From the NCBI GenBank assembly GCA_036320915.1, contig JAXBDG010000025.1, forward strand, positions 248,001 through 312,000: a stretch of 64,000 bases of DNA, given 5' to 3'. The position numbers and the translations under genes are program-made. The notes under the pieces are model-generated. The model did not search any database. It was not told the DNA's origin and saw only the letters and a program-made list of their open reading frames with translations. This stretch comes from Linnemannia elongata. Lineage: Eukaryota > Mortierellomycota > Mortierellomycetes > Mortierellales > Mortierellaceae. This document shows, in pieces, positions 21,661 through 33,629 of the stretch (its first letter is position 1; every line of letters begins with the position of its first letter).

Positions 21661-24600
21661 TTAAAAGACCACAGCAAATGGCGAGGACTTTTTACCTGTT
21701 ATGACAAGCTGAGATATTTCCTCATAGAGCGATCGCATCCTGGCAGCTTCCTCGTCAACAGTGTCATTCTCGCCGTGTCCAATGATCACCAACTCATCAT
21801 AATCCTCCTCCTCCTCTTCGTCCTCACCCTCGGAATTATCCCCGCCATGGCTGGGCACCACCGTGAGGAACCCAGTATTGCCATGGATCACGCCTGTCTG
21901 TTGCAGCAACTGTGGAGTTGCTCCATCATGACCTCCAAGATGCACATGGTCTCCCACTCCTCCTCCTACAGCAGTTGCCATAGCCCCGGCAGGTGACAGG
22001 ACAGAAGCTGCTCCGGCTGCTCCGACCGTCGCTGTGAATGTGGACGGCGATGGGGACAGAGCCATGGTAGGCGCCACCACTGTTGCAGAAGCAGCAGCAC
22101 CAGCAGCAGCAGCAGCAGCAGTCTGGTTCCTCTTCTTGCGTCGGACTTTCAGAGCCCTCACGGGCTCTAGCGAATTCATTTCTCTCCGCCGTTGGATCTG
22201 CTTCCTCAAGAACTCACGCGCTCTCCTTCCTTGCGCCTCTGATCGTGCCATCTCAATTTCCTTCATCGTCAGTTCGTCCCCGATCCAGTCCCACAGCACC
22301 CGGAGACACGTCTCATTTCCTGTTCGAGCAGCAAGGAGCAAAGAGTTCATTGGTCCACCCTCATCAAAGGTCTGATAAGGGTCTGCCCCATGATCTAACA
22401 TCCAGTCCAGCAACTCTTCCTGGTCCTGTTGATCCGGGCGCTCAATTGCATCATGCAGTGGTGATCGTCCCATGTTGCCCTTGGCGTTGATATCCGCGCC
22501 GGCTCTGAGCAAAGTCTCCAGTGCAGGGATCGGTTTCTTTTGACAGGTCACCGCAATATGCATCGCGGTGTTTCCCTTGGAGTCCAAATCGCAGCACCCG
22601 GAGGGGTTGTGGCGCAGAATCAGGTTGAGGACTTGGACTGGGTCTCGGTGATGCTCTGCCACATGGAAGATCGACTGGGGAGTCAGGACAGCGCCCTTGG
22701 AAAGAAGGAGCGTCATCGAGGGGACAGGATCAGGACAATACCGCGTCAATAGATCCATGCAAGTCCAGTCACTTCCCGTTTTCTTTGTGAAATCAGCGCC
22801 GGCCTCCAAAAGCAGTTGGATACACTCAAACGGCTCGGGGTTGTATCGGACCAGCGAATGCAACACTGTCCAGTCCTTGTGCCCAATGGCGGTCGCATCA
22901 GCGCCGTAGCTCAGAAGCAACTTGAAAAGCTCCAAGGGTTGGTTGTTGGCACGGGCAACCAAGTGAAGCGAAGTCCAGTCCGACTTTGTCTTGGCGTTCA
23001 CATCTGCGCCTGCTTCGATCAACAGCCGCATGCTCTCCAGAGGGTCTGAACAATAGTTGGCCAGAAAGTGCAATATGCTCCATCCATCATGGGTTGTGAC
23101 AGTGGGGTCAGCGCCACATTTCAAGAGGAACCGGATCGACTCGAGCGGCTGGGGTGTACAGCGGGCAACACTGTGTAGGACCGACCATCCATTCTTGCCA
23201 ACAGCGTTCACATCTGCTCCGTACTCCACCAAAATCTTTAGCGCCTCCAGAGGGTCCTCGTTCGAGTTGGCAAGCAGGTGAGTCGGCGACCATCCATCCG
23301 CAGTCTTGTCATGCACGGTTGCTCCCGCTTCCAGCAACAGTCGCAGAGCAGCCATGGGTTTCTTGTTACTGTAGACAAGGAAATGTAGGGTGGTCCACTT
23401 CTTCTTTCCTTGCTTGTTAACATCGACACCAGCATTGAGCAGTACTTGGATGGACTCGAAGGACTCGTAGGGGTCCTGGCAGTGCTTGGCTAACGAGTGA
23501 AGCGCAGTCGCGTGTCGAGCCTTGAGAACGTTGACGTCGACGCCTGCATTGACGAGCAGTTTAATGCCCTCCAGTGGTGTCCTGTTGTATCGGACAAGAC
23601 AATGCAAAACACTCCATCCGTCGGCACCGATCACATTCACATCGGCTCCATGGTCCAACAAGTAGGCGAGGGCTTCCACGGGCTCTGGGTTGTCTTTGGC
23701 TGTGTAATGAAGAGCGGTCCATTGCTTGATTGTTTTGGCGTTCACATCGACTCCATGTTCGACCACCAGCTTGATGGTCTTAAGCATGTCTCCGCTTGCT
23801 CTGGAGTATTCACCCTTGAAGATGCACCGGGCAAGCGCATGGAGGACTGTGCACTGTTCGTCGGTTTGGGTATGAACGGAGACGCCGTGGTCGATAAGGT
23901 ACTTGATGCAGTCGTAGGGCTCGGCGTTGTATCGGGCAAAGGTGTGCATAACACTCCAGCCATGGACACTAATCGCTTTAACATCAGCGCCGAGGGAGAC
24001 CAAGAGCTTCATGGCCTCCAGGCAGCCGGGGCGATATGAATGAGCGAGGGTATGCAGAACGGAGAGGCCCTTGTCGGTGGCATGGTTTACATCTGCTCCA
24101 TGTTGGACGAGCAGCTGGACGGCGTCGAGGGCTTCGGGCTGTTCCTGGACGAGGATGTGGAGGGGGGTGGCGCCGTCGGTTCTGAGTGCCATAGGGTCGT
24201 ACCCTTCGTGAAGAAGGATGTCGATCATGTTCCAGAGAACGGAGGGATCTTCTTGGATGACATATTGACAGGCGAGATGGAGGTAAGTTTGGTTCTGGCC
24301 GAGGGGTTTATCGCGCTTTAGTTGTCCTGGTCGTGCATAGAGGGCGTATTCGGCCGAGATGGGGTAGGTTTGTGCATAGGCCTGGCGATAGGCCTCTGTG
24401 GCAGCGGTGGCCATGAGGGAGAAGGGATGTGTGGAGTTGTCGTGGTACTTTTTGTTGTTTCCTGTCATGAAGGATGACGTTGCAGCTGCTGTTGCTGAAG
24501 ATATGGGTTTTGAGGAGTAATTTGAGTGGGTGGCGATGTCCCGCCGGATGGTGCGTCCTATGGCATCGGAGGTGACAGTAGCGGAGGGCTGAACAGCAGC

Positions 24601-24789
24601 AGCAGCCGTGCGGGAACGTCGACGCATGGCAAGGATGAAGGCGACAGCATGGTAGTCTCCTGCGCGGACGGATATCTCCATGGGCTGCGGGGGTGGGTTG
24701 TCGACGGAGTAAGGGCCAAAGCGGGCCTTGAGCCACTCCAGGTCCTTGTCGGTCGACTGTACAGAGAGCGAGTGTGGTTGGAGCGCCAT
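21661..24789 (-). CDS. Giant ankyrin-repeat protein
   Basis: A single 1042-codon leftward frame starts at 24789. After an N-terminal region of about 160 residues (with Ala/Thr/Ser-rich parts) come about 17 or 18 ankyrin repeats to about residue 835. Most are of near-constant 35-residue length with the pattern DGWSVLHxLxRYNxxPLE, IKLLLxAGADVNA. The Trp in GWS/DWT and the conserved PLE/PFE are unusual for ankyrins and very regular, pointing to recent internal duplication or homogenisation. The C-terminus is basic (KVRRKKRNQ), then Ala-rich, then acidic (EGEDEEEEEDYDE). No enzymatic domain is visible. Family knowledge: ankyrin arrays are protein-binding scaffolds, so the partner cannot be predicted. 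The frame may not end at 21661: a GTAAAA donor at 21695 and an acceptor at 21582 would give an alternative last exon (21581-21520) with a different short tail. The start codon follows a CT-rich leader read leftward, as in other genes here. Confidence 0.88.
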   Translation of the reverse strand: MALQPHSLSVQSTDKDLEWLKARFGPYSVDNPPPQPMEISVRAGDYHAVAFILAMRRRSRTAAAAVQPSATVTSDAIGRTIRRDIATHSNYSSKPISSATAAATSSFMTGNNKKYHDNSTHPFSLMATAATEAYRQAYAQTYPISAEYALYARPGQLKRDKPLGQNQTYLHLACQYVIQEDPSVLWNMIDILLHEGYDPMALRTDGATPLHILVQEQPEALDAVQLLVQHGADVNHATDKGLSVLHTLAHSYRPGCLEAMKLLVSLGADVKAISVHGWSVMHTFARYNAEPYDCIKYLIDHGVSVHTQTDEQCTVLHALARCIFKGEYSRASGDMLKTIKLVVEHGVDVNAKTIKQWTALHYTAKDNPEPVEALAYLLDHGADVNVIGADGWSVLHCLVRYNRTPLEGIKLLVNAGVDVNVLKARHATALHSLAKHCQDPYESFESIQVLLNAGVDVNKQGKKKWTTLHFLVYSNKKPMAALRLLLEAGATVHDKTADGWSPTHLLANSNEDPLEALKILVEYGADVNAVGKNGWSVLHSVARCTPQPLESIRFLLKCGADPTVTTHDGWSILHFLANYCSDPLESMRLLIEAGADVNAKTKSDWTSLHLVARANNQPLELFKLLLSYGADATAIGHKDWTVLHSLVRYNPEPFECIQLLLEAGADFTKKTGSDWTCMDLLTRYCPDPVPSMTLLLSKGAVLTPQSIFHVAEHHRDPVQVLNLILRHNPSGCCDLDSKGNTAMHIAVTCQKKPIPALETLLRAGADINAKGNMGRSPLHDAIERPDQQDQEELLDWMLDHGADPYQTFDEGGPMNSLLLAARTGNETCLRVLWDWIGDELTMKEIEMARSEAQGRRAREFLRKQIQRRREMNSLEPVRALKVRRKKRNQTAAAAAAGAAASATVVAPTMALSPSPSTFTATVGAAGAASVLSPAGAMATAVGGGVGDHVHLGGHDGATPQLLQQTGVIHGNTGFLTVVPSHGGDNSEGEDEEEEEDYDELVIIGHGENDTVDEEAARMRSLYEEISQLVITGKKSSPFAVVF

Positions 24790-25042
24790 TGGAATAGAAG
24801 AGTGTCCTGTGTGAATGGATGGGTTTTTGTCTTGCGTTCTACTGTGAATTAAAGAGTCGGATGGGTTATGTTGCTGTGACGAAGTGAGGAGTGGGTCTAG
24901 AAGGAAGCACAGGAGAGAAGAGGAGAGTGTACGTGTTAGAGGCGACAGAGAGAGCGAGCGAGAGAGACAGTAGTGTGACCTTTGAGTATGTTGGTTGCAT
25001 ATGGGCTGAAAGAGTTCGAATTACCTTTTCTCCATTTAATTT

Positions 25043-25132
25043 GAGGTCTGTGTGTATGTGTGTATGTGTGTATGTGTGTATGTGTGTGTGATGGATAGAA
25101 AAGGAAGGATGGATGGAAGGATGGATGGATGG
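25043..25132. repeat. GTGTAT and GGAT microsatellites
   Basis: TGTGTA-type repeats at about 25046-25090 are followed by GGAT/GGAA tetranucleotide repeats at about 25104-25132, in the upstream region of the ankyrin gene. Confidence 0.9.
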
Positions 25133-25643
25133 AGAGAATAGAGTAAAGTCAAAAGAAGGAGGACACCTTGACCGTCTCTCTCTCCCTTCTCTGTCGCTCT
25201 CTCTCTGTTTGCTCAGCATGGGAGGACTCAAAGGGCTCTGGGAACAGAGAGGACAAGGATGGTTAATTACACGTGACATGTATATATGCAGTCGCATGCA
25301 CTGCACTTCGCACTTCATCCTTGATCTTGCTTCTCACTCATGCCATGGTACTCTGTACGTTGCATGTCTCTGATAAACGAGATATGGATCCTCTCACTCT
25401 CATGTGTCCAACGATTATTGCATGTCTCGACCACTCACTTTCTCTTCTTTCCTTACACATTCACTCAACTCACTCACTCACTCAGTCCCATGTTACAAAC
25501 TCCACTGTACCATAAGATGTCCATAATATGTAGAAGGGAGCAAAGAAGATAGGGCTCTAGTGCTGTACAACCACAGCGTCGACTCGCCTTGCTCTTTCTC
25601 CATGGCATGCGCTCGCTCTTTCATGATGAGGCCAGGGTTTTCC

Positions 25644-25646
<3 letters not shown>

Positions 25647-25690
<44 letters not shown>

Positions 25691-25748
25691 CCTTCGTGCA
25701 ACATGCAAAAGTTGCAACATTGGCTTGAAAAAAAAAAAAAAAAAAAAA
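25647..25748. repeat. T44 run and A21 run facing each other
   Basis: There are 44 consecutive T (25647-25690), a 37-bp spacer, then 21 consecutive A (25728-25748). The spacer contains TGCAAC and GTTGCA as inverted repeats, so the whole could fold as one hairpin. It could also be two opposed poly(A) insertion scars. Confidence 0.85.
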
Positions 25749-26933
25749 CTAAAAATCTCGAGGCTCACTCGTGTGGTTCAGGGCCAGGGCTAGGTTGTTT
25801 TATTTGTCCCATTCATTCGACGCAAGAAAGTACACAAGAGAGAGAATTGTGAGAGCACCAGACTCAGTTTGTCCCCCTCTCTACTCTGTCCTTCTCGCTC
25901 TTCTCTCTGCGTCGTATAAGAGGGTGTGCTCATATGGCTGGCTCAAGGCTCAGATATTCATAATTGGGCGCATTCCTTTGTCCCTCATTCCTGTTTGGTG
26001 CACCTTCCGCTCTTTTGCACCAACACCAACGACAAGCAAACACACAAGAAATGAAAAAGCAGCATCTTTAACGACAGCAACAACAACAATAGCAGCAGCA
26101 ACGCAAGCAGAAAAGAGCAGCGTGTATGGCTCTCGAAGATAAAAAAATTCCCGCCAATTCCAACCGTTTTCCGTTGGTTTTCTCACTATCGTTTCTTTAA
26201 GCCATCCGTGTACAGTACCAGTACTTTTTGCTCGGTGCTGCTGTGCGGAACCCGTCGATAATCGACACACACTGAAACACATGCGTATACAGATATGTCT
26301 GTGTGTGTGTCTGTCAATCCATGTCCCATGTCGCCGTGTGAGGATCAAGATCCCCTGTTTTGACGATGCGTGGTAGAGCCAGCATGTGTAAAATGTCCCC
26401 TTGATTTATTGTTCCCCTTGTTCTTCATCATCCACTTCTTTCTGCAAGCGTGCGCCATTGTCATCGACAACGTCCCTCCGTCAACGGATTCAAGCACTTG
26501 AAACGTGTTCCTTTTATATGTATTCTCTCCCTCCTATTCCCATCCATCCCCTGTATCCCTTTCTCTTTGTTTCTATACAACTTGTTCCTCCTGTCTCCCT
26601 TTGATCTCGTTTTCACTATTCTCTTCTTCCTCCTTTTCATCTCCACTGGTCGATGCCCCAATTCTTTATTTATTTATTTTTCACTCCTGTTGTGCATCTA
26701 TTGATGGTTTTTGTTGTCGTTGTGATTTATTTGATTGTTTGTTTTTGTTTATTTTGGTCTGCATGGCTAATGCATTGCATTTGAACCACATGCTGTTGTC
26801 GTTTTCTAAGGGAGTTTCATTTAACGTGGTGTGGCGTTCCTGAAGTCAGGAGGGAAACAAAGAGGGAGAGCAAGAGAGAACGAGAGGAGGAAATGGAAGG
26901 GTATGTGTGTGTCAGAGACGGTAGTAATCTCGC

Positions 26934-26936
<3 letters not shown>

Positions 26937-26967
<31 letters not shown>

Positions 26968-27091
26968 TACCCGCTCACCGGAAGGGAGTGTACTCTACGA
27001 AAAGTATGGCGGCATGGAGAAAAGTCAGGCTATTGTTTGTGTCATGATCGAGGAAGAGTGTGTGGTGTCGGGAACAGAAAGTAACGTTCCC

Positions 27092-27144
<53 letters not shown>
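26937..27144. repeat. Two long T runs (T28 and T47)
   Basis: T28 lies at 26937-26964 and T47 at 27098-27144, separated by 133 bp of ordinary DNA. They could be tails of leftward retro-insertions, but no element body is recognised next to them. Confidence 0.85.
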
Positions 27145-27146
<2 letters not shown>

Positions 27147-28442
27147 GGAGGAATAAGAGTGGCCTTGGATGGGAAGAAAGGTAGAAAATAAAAGGCAAAA
27201 TGAGACTAGAAGCCGTGTGAGTGGGTGAACTTTCTTTCGTTCTTTGATCTCTCGTGCTGGTCGGGATGAGGACCAAAGGGACATGGGTGCTTGACATACC
27301 TGTAAGTACGCAATATCAGTCGCTTCGATGCCATTGGTTTCTGCGCTTGTTAGTATCGGTGATGGTGATGGTGATCAACATACCCTCCACCGAGCGAGAC
27401 TAACAGGCACATTGTCACTCAATTTGATCAAGAACACGCCTTTTTTTTTATGGTCAATGAACCAGTAGTAAACCATGCACTTCCTCCTTATTTTTGTTTT
27501 ACAGCATTTTTAAAGAGGTTGTGATGCAATATCGTTGTTTTTTTTACCCTATTTCTTACGCTTCTCCTTCGTTCTTATACTTTGCCACTCTTCATTCTTC
27601 TTCGTCTTCTTATTATTTTTGTTCACCATTATCCACAACGGATACCTCAAATTACCAAGAGAACACACATGCCATCCATTTCTATCCGACCCATTGTATC
27701 CAAATCCAAATGTATCGAACTTGTCGCCCGTTGAAAATAAAATAATAAACATCAACAAACAGAATTGAAAATCACCCGTTTTTTTTTTTTTTTTTTCTTT
27801 TTTCACTCTTTCAATTAGAGTTCCTCCTTCTGTGCCTGGCTTCTCATTCGTTCCTAGTCTCTCTTCTTCCTCACTCTTTCTCACTCTCTGTCAATTTCTC
27901 CTTCCTCTTTTCCCTTCTTTTTCTTCGTCCTCCTCTCCTCCTTCTCTTCTCTCTTCTTCTCTTCTCTTTTCGAGCCCTGTCCCCCTTTCCTCCTTCCCCT
28001 TTCCTTTCCCTCGGTCATCATCTCTTTACCCTCTTACCCTCTCTTCCCTGCCTCCCCTGCCTTCTCGTCATCACTTTCTCCTTCCTCTCCCTCATCATCC
28101 TTAATCCATAAACACCATCACCACCCCCACCCACCTCCTCTTCTTTCCAACCCTTTCCTTTTGCCTTCACTTCTCTTCTCGTCCTCGGCATCTCTCACCC
28201 AGTTTCAATCTCTAATCCAATCGGTACTGCTCAACTCTAATCGTGTTTTTAATGTATGGCTTCACTTGCGTCTTCATGATCTCATCCCCACCCTGCGCTC
28301 CTCCTCCACCCCACTCGACTCCTCTCTTTTTCCTTTGTGTTGTTCATAAACATTTTCTTTCTTTACAAACCTCTTGCACCTGGTTTTCCATGTCCGTTGT
28401 CTCTTTTCTGGCTTTACCTCGTGCAAACCTCGGTTCAAGTAC

Positions 28443-28478
28443 ACATACACACACACACACACACACACGCGCGCGCAA
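28443..28478. repeat. (AC)n-(GC)n compound microsatellite
   Basis: An AC repeat passes directly into GCGCGCGC, an alternating purine-pyrimidine tract of about 35 bp. Confidence 0.9.
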
Positions 28479-29536
28479 AGTAAACAGCCAGACAGACAGT
28501 CTGCCAGTCGGCTACTCAACCTGACGGACGGACAGAGCTTCGATTGACATAAAAAATATTTTCAACCTCGTTTCCTAAACCAAGCCTGTCATTTCCGCGC
28601 CTTCTCCCTCCTCCCCTTTTCATCTTTCACACGCCTACTTCCCCTTTTACTCTTCCTCCTCACTCCGTCTCTCTTTCTCTCTTTCTCTCGGACAGTTCAT
28701 CCTCTTCAACGGACACATCATCTCAAGCATCTTCACTCCCCCTTTCTCTTTCTCCTTCGCTGTCCTCGTAATTACCCTCATTCACTCCCTCTCTCCTCTC
28801 TTGTGTGTTGGTGCGTAATATATAATATCTGATAATCAACGGTCATGCATCCGTTGATTGCCACCTATCTTTCTTGCCTTCCCCCTCTACTCCTTCCTTC
28901 AGTCATCAATGCTCTTTTGTTCCCTTCACGAAACAAACTTTCATATATTTCCGCGTGCTCATTCGCTCTCGTTTCGCTCTCGTCTTTCTCGGCTCTCGTC
29001 CTGCTCACCATTTGCATCTTATTACATTTTTTCAGTTCTTTTCTTTCTTATGTACGCTGCTTGCGGCTGTTTGCACTCGCTGGTAAATTAAGGCACAGTA
29101 ATACCCTTGTTACGTTTCCCCTGATGATGTGAGTGTAGGTTTTTTATGGACACTCTACCTGTTCTTTTTCCTTTACACGTAGATGAAGAAGAGAACGTAA
29201 AAAAAAAAAAAAAAAGAGACTTTTGATTATGGTGGGTAGGGATGGCATCTGATACGGTATGTCTCAGAATGCGTGCCTTGTTCCTGGTACCTTGCCAAAC
29301 GGAATGTGCTTTTTTTTATTTTTTTTTTATTTTATTTTACTTTAACCTTTGCAGGTCGAAAAAAGAAACGAAAAGAAAAACGCTGGTAGGGTTGAGGGGC
29401 ATTGGAGTAGATAGGAAGAAGAGGAGAGGGTCGAGGAGGTACTCTCCCGTCCGAGTATCTTGAGAAGGGAACTCTGGCCTAGGAAGGACGCTGATTGGAC
29501 TAAAAAATAATGGGAAACATTTTAATTGAACTTTTT

Positions 29537-29574
29537 CACACACACACACACGCACACACACACAAACACACATA
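29537..29574. repeat. (CA)n microsatellite
   Basis: Imperfect CA repeats of about 38 bp with one CG and a few AA interruptions, in the upstream region of the zinc-finger gene. Confidence 0.9.
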
Positions 29575-30685
29575 CATCTGGTTTTTCCTCTCTTCATTTT
29601 TATTTCCTCTCTGTTCCTTCGTGTTATTCTCTCCAGCCCAAGGGAGAGAAAGAAAGAAGAAACTCGATTGTGCCCTGCACAACAGCAAACAGCAGCGGCA
29701 TGTTTATTTTTATATCATTTCATATTTTTTTCTTTCTAATTGTTTCCTGGTTAGCATTTTTGGAGCATTGGTGGGTGCACGCAACTGAGCCATAAATGCT
29801 AACAAGTGAGCAAACTCGAGCAGAGCAAGCGAGCAAAACAAGAAGTAGAATGAATGTGTTTGTGTGTATGTGAAGGTGTATCTATCGCAAAGTGTTTATT
29901 TTTATCCTTCATTATTATTGATCTCAATCCTACTATCCATTTCCTCCTTGTCACTCTGTCGTGTCCTTGCCCCCCTTCTGTAGACTATACATACACTCAA
30001 ACCTAATAGCCCATTCCCCATCGTTCTTTGAATTTTAATTTTAAATCGTTTTTTTATTATTATAATTATTATTATTCTCTCCTTTTTTTTTTCTTGCTTC
30101 GTCTGCTATTCATATCCCATCCTTCAGTATCAACAACATCAACAGACAACAAAAAAAAAAAAAAAAAAAAGGTTACCAGTGAGCAATTGGATAATAATGA
30201 ACGCGGCCAAATGGATGGACACCATATGCAGGCACACACATAGATACATTAACATATCACGCCTCGACTCTCTCCGTTTTTGCCACTCTATCAATCTATT
30301 CGACCATTCTATTCTCCCCCTTGATTTTTTTTTTTGGTTACATGCAACCCTATCCCATCCTCATTTAACCCAATCTAATGTCTTTGCTGTCCGTTGAACT
30401 TTACCCCCCTCCCCCTCAATAAAACCATCAAATCGCTTCAGTATATCTAACCATTCTCTGTCCTCTCTTCGTTTCGTACTTTTTCTTTCTCTTGTTTCTT
30501 ACTTCATTACTGCTCCAATAGATACCCATACGTTGAGACTGCCTCACCTTTACACCTCCATCTCTACCGCTCAGCAACCATCAAGACACGTTCTGCGATT
30601 TCAAGCCTCCCTTTCTCTCACACTACCACCACCAAGACCCATTCCTGTCCGTCGACCAGTACTCATACAAGCGACCCACTAGTCA

Positions 30686-31021
30686 ATGTCATTCGGAACG
30701 ACATACCTGACTCCTTCAGCCATCAACAGAGACTCAGACTTCAACGGACCCCGACACAGCCGCCACTCCTACCCCGACAACGCCGACGAGATGTTTGTCA
30801 CCCCAAAACTCGAGTCTGATCCCAGAGATTTTTATATGGACGACAATAGAGAAATGTCGTCAGAACCCAACTATATGGTCGATCATCCCATGAGCATGGA
30901 CGGGCAAAGACATCCAGGAGGACCTGGAGCCAAACAGCCACGGGATCGGATGCGACTCAACAGGATCCTTAACGGGTCGTCCTCCTCGTCCTCCGAAGAA
31001 GTCTACCAGCAGCAACAACAA

Positions 31022-31059
<38 letters not shown>

Positions 31060-32191
31060 TCAGGATGGCGAGCCTTCGTACGGTCACTACCCGTATCAGG
31101 ACAGCGCGCCCTCACATCAGTTCCAGTCCTTCCATCCTTCTGTCGGCACCATGCCCGAGTCGTCCTTTCCTTCGCCTATGGCTGTGCCAGTAGCGACCCT
31201 CCCTACGCTTGCAACCATGTCGTCACCCTCGGCCTCGTTCTCGCCCATGAACCAATCCAATCTGATCTTTGATAATGTCATGCCCTACTCCTACAACAAT
31301 GCACCCTACCCCCCACAAAACTACCCATTCAAGCATGCTGGCAATGCGAAATCAATGGAACCCTCAAGCTTTGGCGACCACCCAGGATACTCCCACCCAT
31401 CGCACCAGCACTATCAGCACAGCCCCGATCCTTCGGGTTCCCCCTCGGTTCTCTCGGCCCTCCCCCCACGCATGAACCCCGATAGCCATGGAGGCGTGCC
31501 TGACTCCCCCCCTTCGTCGTTCTACCATGGACAGCACCAGGCTCCCTCTCCCTATAGCATTGGATCACATAGCCCAACGTCTAGTGGTGTATACCCTCCT
31601 GCATATGTCACAGCTGGTCCTCAAGGATATAACTCTTTGACACCAACGCCTCCCGCCACACCCCACTATGGATTTGCCCACACACCCGATGGTCGGTACG
31701 CCGGAGGACCAGGCATGCCCGTTTATGGAGACTACTTTACATTGCAGTCGGGCTCTTCATCTGCAGGAGGACCTCGTCAGAACAACCGCTACCTCGGCTC
31801 GCCTTCGACCCCACCTACACCTACGCCCACGGCACGGCCTCGCAAGACGCCTTATCAGCCTCGCGCTGCTAGGACAACAGATCTTGGCGCTGCCGGCGCA
31901 ACGCCTGCACCTCGTCGATTCCAGTGTCAAGAGTGTGAGAAGGCGTTCCCAACCAAGGGCGAGTTAGCGTCTCATTCTCGTTGCCACTTGAAGGTACCGG
32001 CATTCTTGTGCGGTATCTGCGGACGCCCCTTCAAGCGCCGAACAGATTATGTCCGTCACGTCCGTAACGTCCATGAGGAAGTCGGACGGTACAGCTGCAA
32101 TCAATGTGGAGAACGGTTCGGTCGTCTGGACAAGCTGAAGCGTCATGACAAGCGCGGTTGTGGTGCTGACCCCGAGGACGACGACAAGTAG
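30686..32191 (+). CDS. C2H2 zinc-finger transcription factor with polyQ tract
   Basis: A single-exon frame of 501 residues. The first 410 residues are disordered: Pro/Ser/His/Gln/Tyr-rich with a run of about 16 Gln near residue 109, followed by a basic TP-rich linker. Three C-terminal zinc fingers follow in tandem: CQECEKAF ending HSRCH (from about 413), CGICGRPF ending HVRNVH (about 442), and CNQCGERF ending HDKRGC (about 472). The last is a C2HC variant of the kind often seen in the final finger of fungal factors. The protein ends in an acidic tail (DPEDDDK). Family knowledge: nuclear DNA-binding regulator. The target and pathway cannot be read from sequence. The start at 30686 is the first ATG of the frame after a long leader with CT- and CA-rich parts. 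The very long upstream region suggests complex control. Confidence 0.87.
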
Positions 32192-33629
32192 AGTTTGCGA
32201 CTCTATTAGTTTGCCTCTTTCTACCTACGAACCTCTCTCTCTCTCCCCCATCCATACACATATACAAGAAAAAAAACAACCGTCATCAAAAACAGAACAA
32301 AACCAAACAAAACAAGGAAAAAGAAAAGAAAACAAAAGCAAAACCAGCATAAGAAGCCATCGCGCATCTTCACAATTGTCTTTATCCTTCACTTTCTATT
32401 TTTTTTCCCCTTCGTTTCTACTCTCTGCGTTCTCTCCCTTGTCCTTTACTATTAGCTTATTTACTTTCCCCCTCTTAATATTCACTGTTATCGCCCGTTC
32501 CGCTGGTCGTAATCGGTTCTACACTTCGCCACACACACACCCACACCCACATTACGTTGTGTTTTCTTTATCTCTCTTCCTTTTCTGGATGTTGGTACTT
32601 AGCTTTTTATTTTTTTTTTCTTTTTCTTTTTCTTTTTAATTGAATGGATATACTTGCACAAGGAGGATTAATTTGACAAAACTTTTAACATCTGTCTGTC
32701 CTCTTTGTACTATATCCTTTTCTGCTCATGTTCTTTTCAAGTATCTTCCCCTCCCCTTCGACTCGTCGTCGTCTTCCTTTACCCCATCTATCTCCCCCCT
32801 TTTCTCTCGTTTGCAACATGGACCTTGCACACCCGCCCGCCTACACATTGCACACACTTCTGACCCTTGAAAAACACGAAAGCGCCAAAAATAAAATAAA
32901 AAGACAATAAAAAGCAAAATTCAACAGATTCACGAGACAGTATGAAACCAATCGAGTGTGTGGTATGTGATGACTGATCAGCATCAGGAAAAGGTCGATC
33001 CTGGTTGAATCGGAAAGAAGATTAATCGCCAGCCCCTTAAATGAGCAAGAGTAGGACGAAGGGTGTTTGTGTCCCTGAGTCCTGAGGCCTGACTGACTGA
33101 CTAACACACAACAGGAGAAGAGAAGGACATTGACCCAGAGCCAAGGCTGCTTGTCCTTCGACAAACTATTGCTATTGTCTATTGACGTTGTCATTCTTGT
33201 CCTTTGTATTCTTGTATTCTTTACTCCTGCCGTCGTTCCTGTTCCCGTTGTCGTTGGTTTTCATTGTTGACGATTGAATATTCATTCAACTGTCGTCTTC
33301 TCCTTTGTACTTCATCTTTTCCCAATACTTGACACTTGCACACTTGACCCAAGTATTATTAACGCGTCATACGGTTTTCTCGCCACCACACCCACACTAC
33401 CACACACTGCCTCTACCACTCTACCAAACCTCTTCCTTCTTTTCTCTTTCTCTCTCTCTCTTTCTGTTTCTCCCCCCCTTCTCTCTCTCTCTCCCTCTCT
33501 CTCTCCCTCTCTCTCTCTCTCTTTCTCTCTCTCTCTTTCTCTCTTTCTCTCTCTCTTTCTTTTAATCCCAAAGCAAGAGCACAACCAACCGTCGCCATCA
33601 GTCAGTCAGTCAGCTAGTTAGGCCATCCA
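32192..33629 (+). promoter_or_regulatory. 3' flank of the zinc-finger gene and upstream region of the ataxin-2 gene
   Basis: The right part (33430-33565) is a long CT tract with C and T runs, followed by GTCAGTCAGTCAGT just before the start codon at 33630. No ORF with convincing coding character is present on either strand. Confidence 0.5.

Larger units (their letters stand above)
24790..30685. other. 5.9-kb gene-free region between divergent genes
   Basis: This is the upstream region of the leftward ankyrin gene and of the rightward zinc-finger gene. It is full of microsatellites, homopolymers and CT-rich DNA (27850-28200, 28560-28800). I find no gene with believable codon content. The many short ORFs are low-complexity translations. 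Long upstream regions are typical of regulatory genes, so an unseen 5' UTR intron of the zinc-finger gene or a non-coding transcript is possible. Confidence 0.55.
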
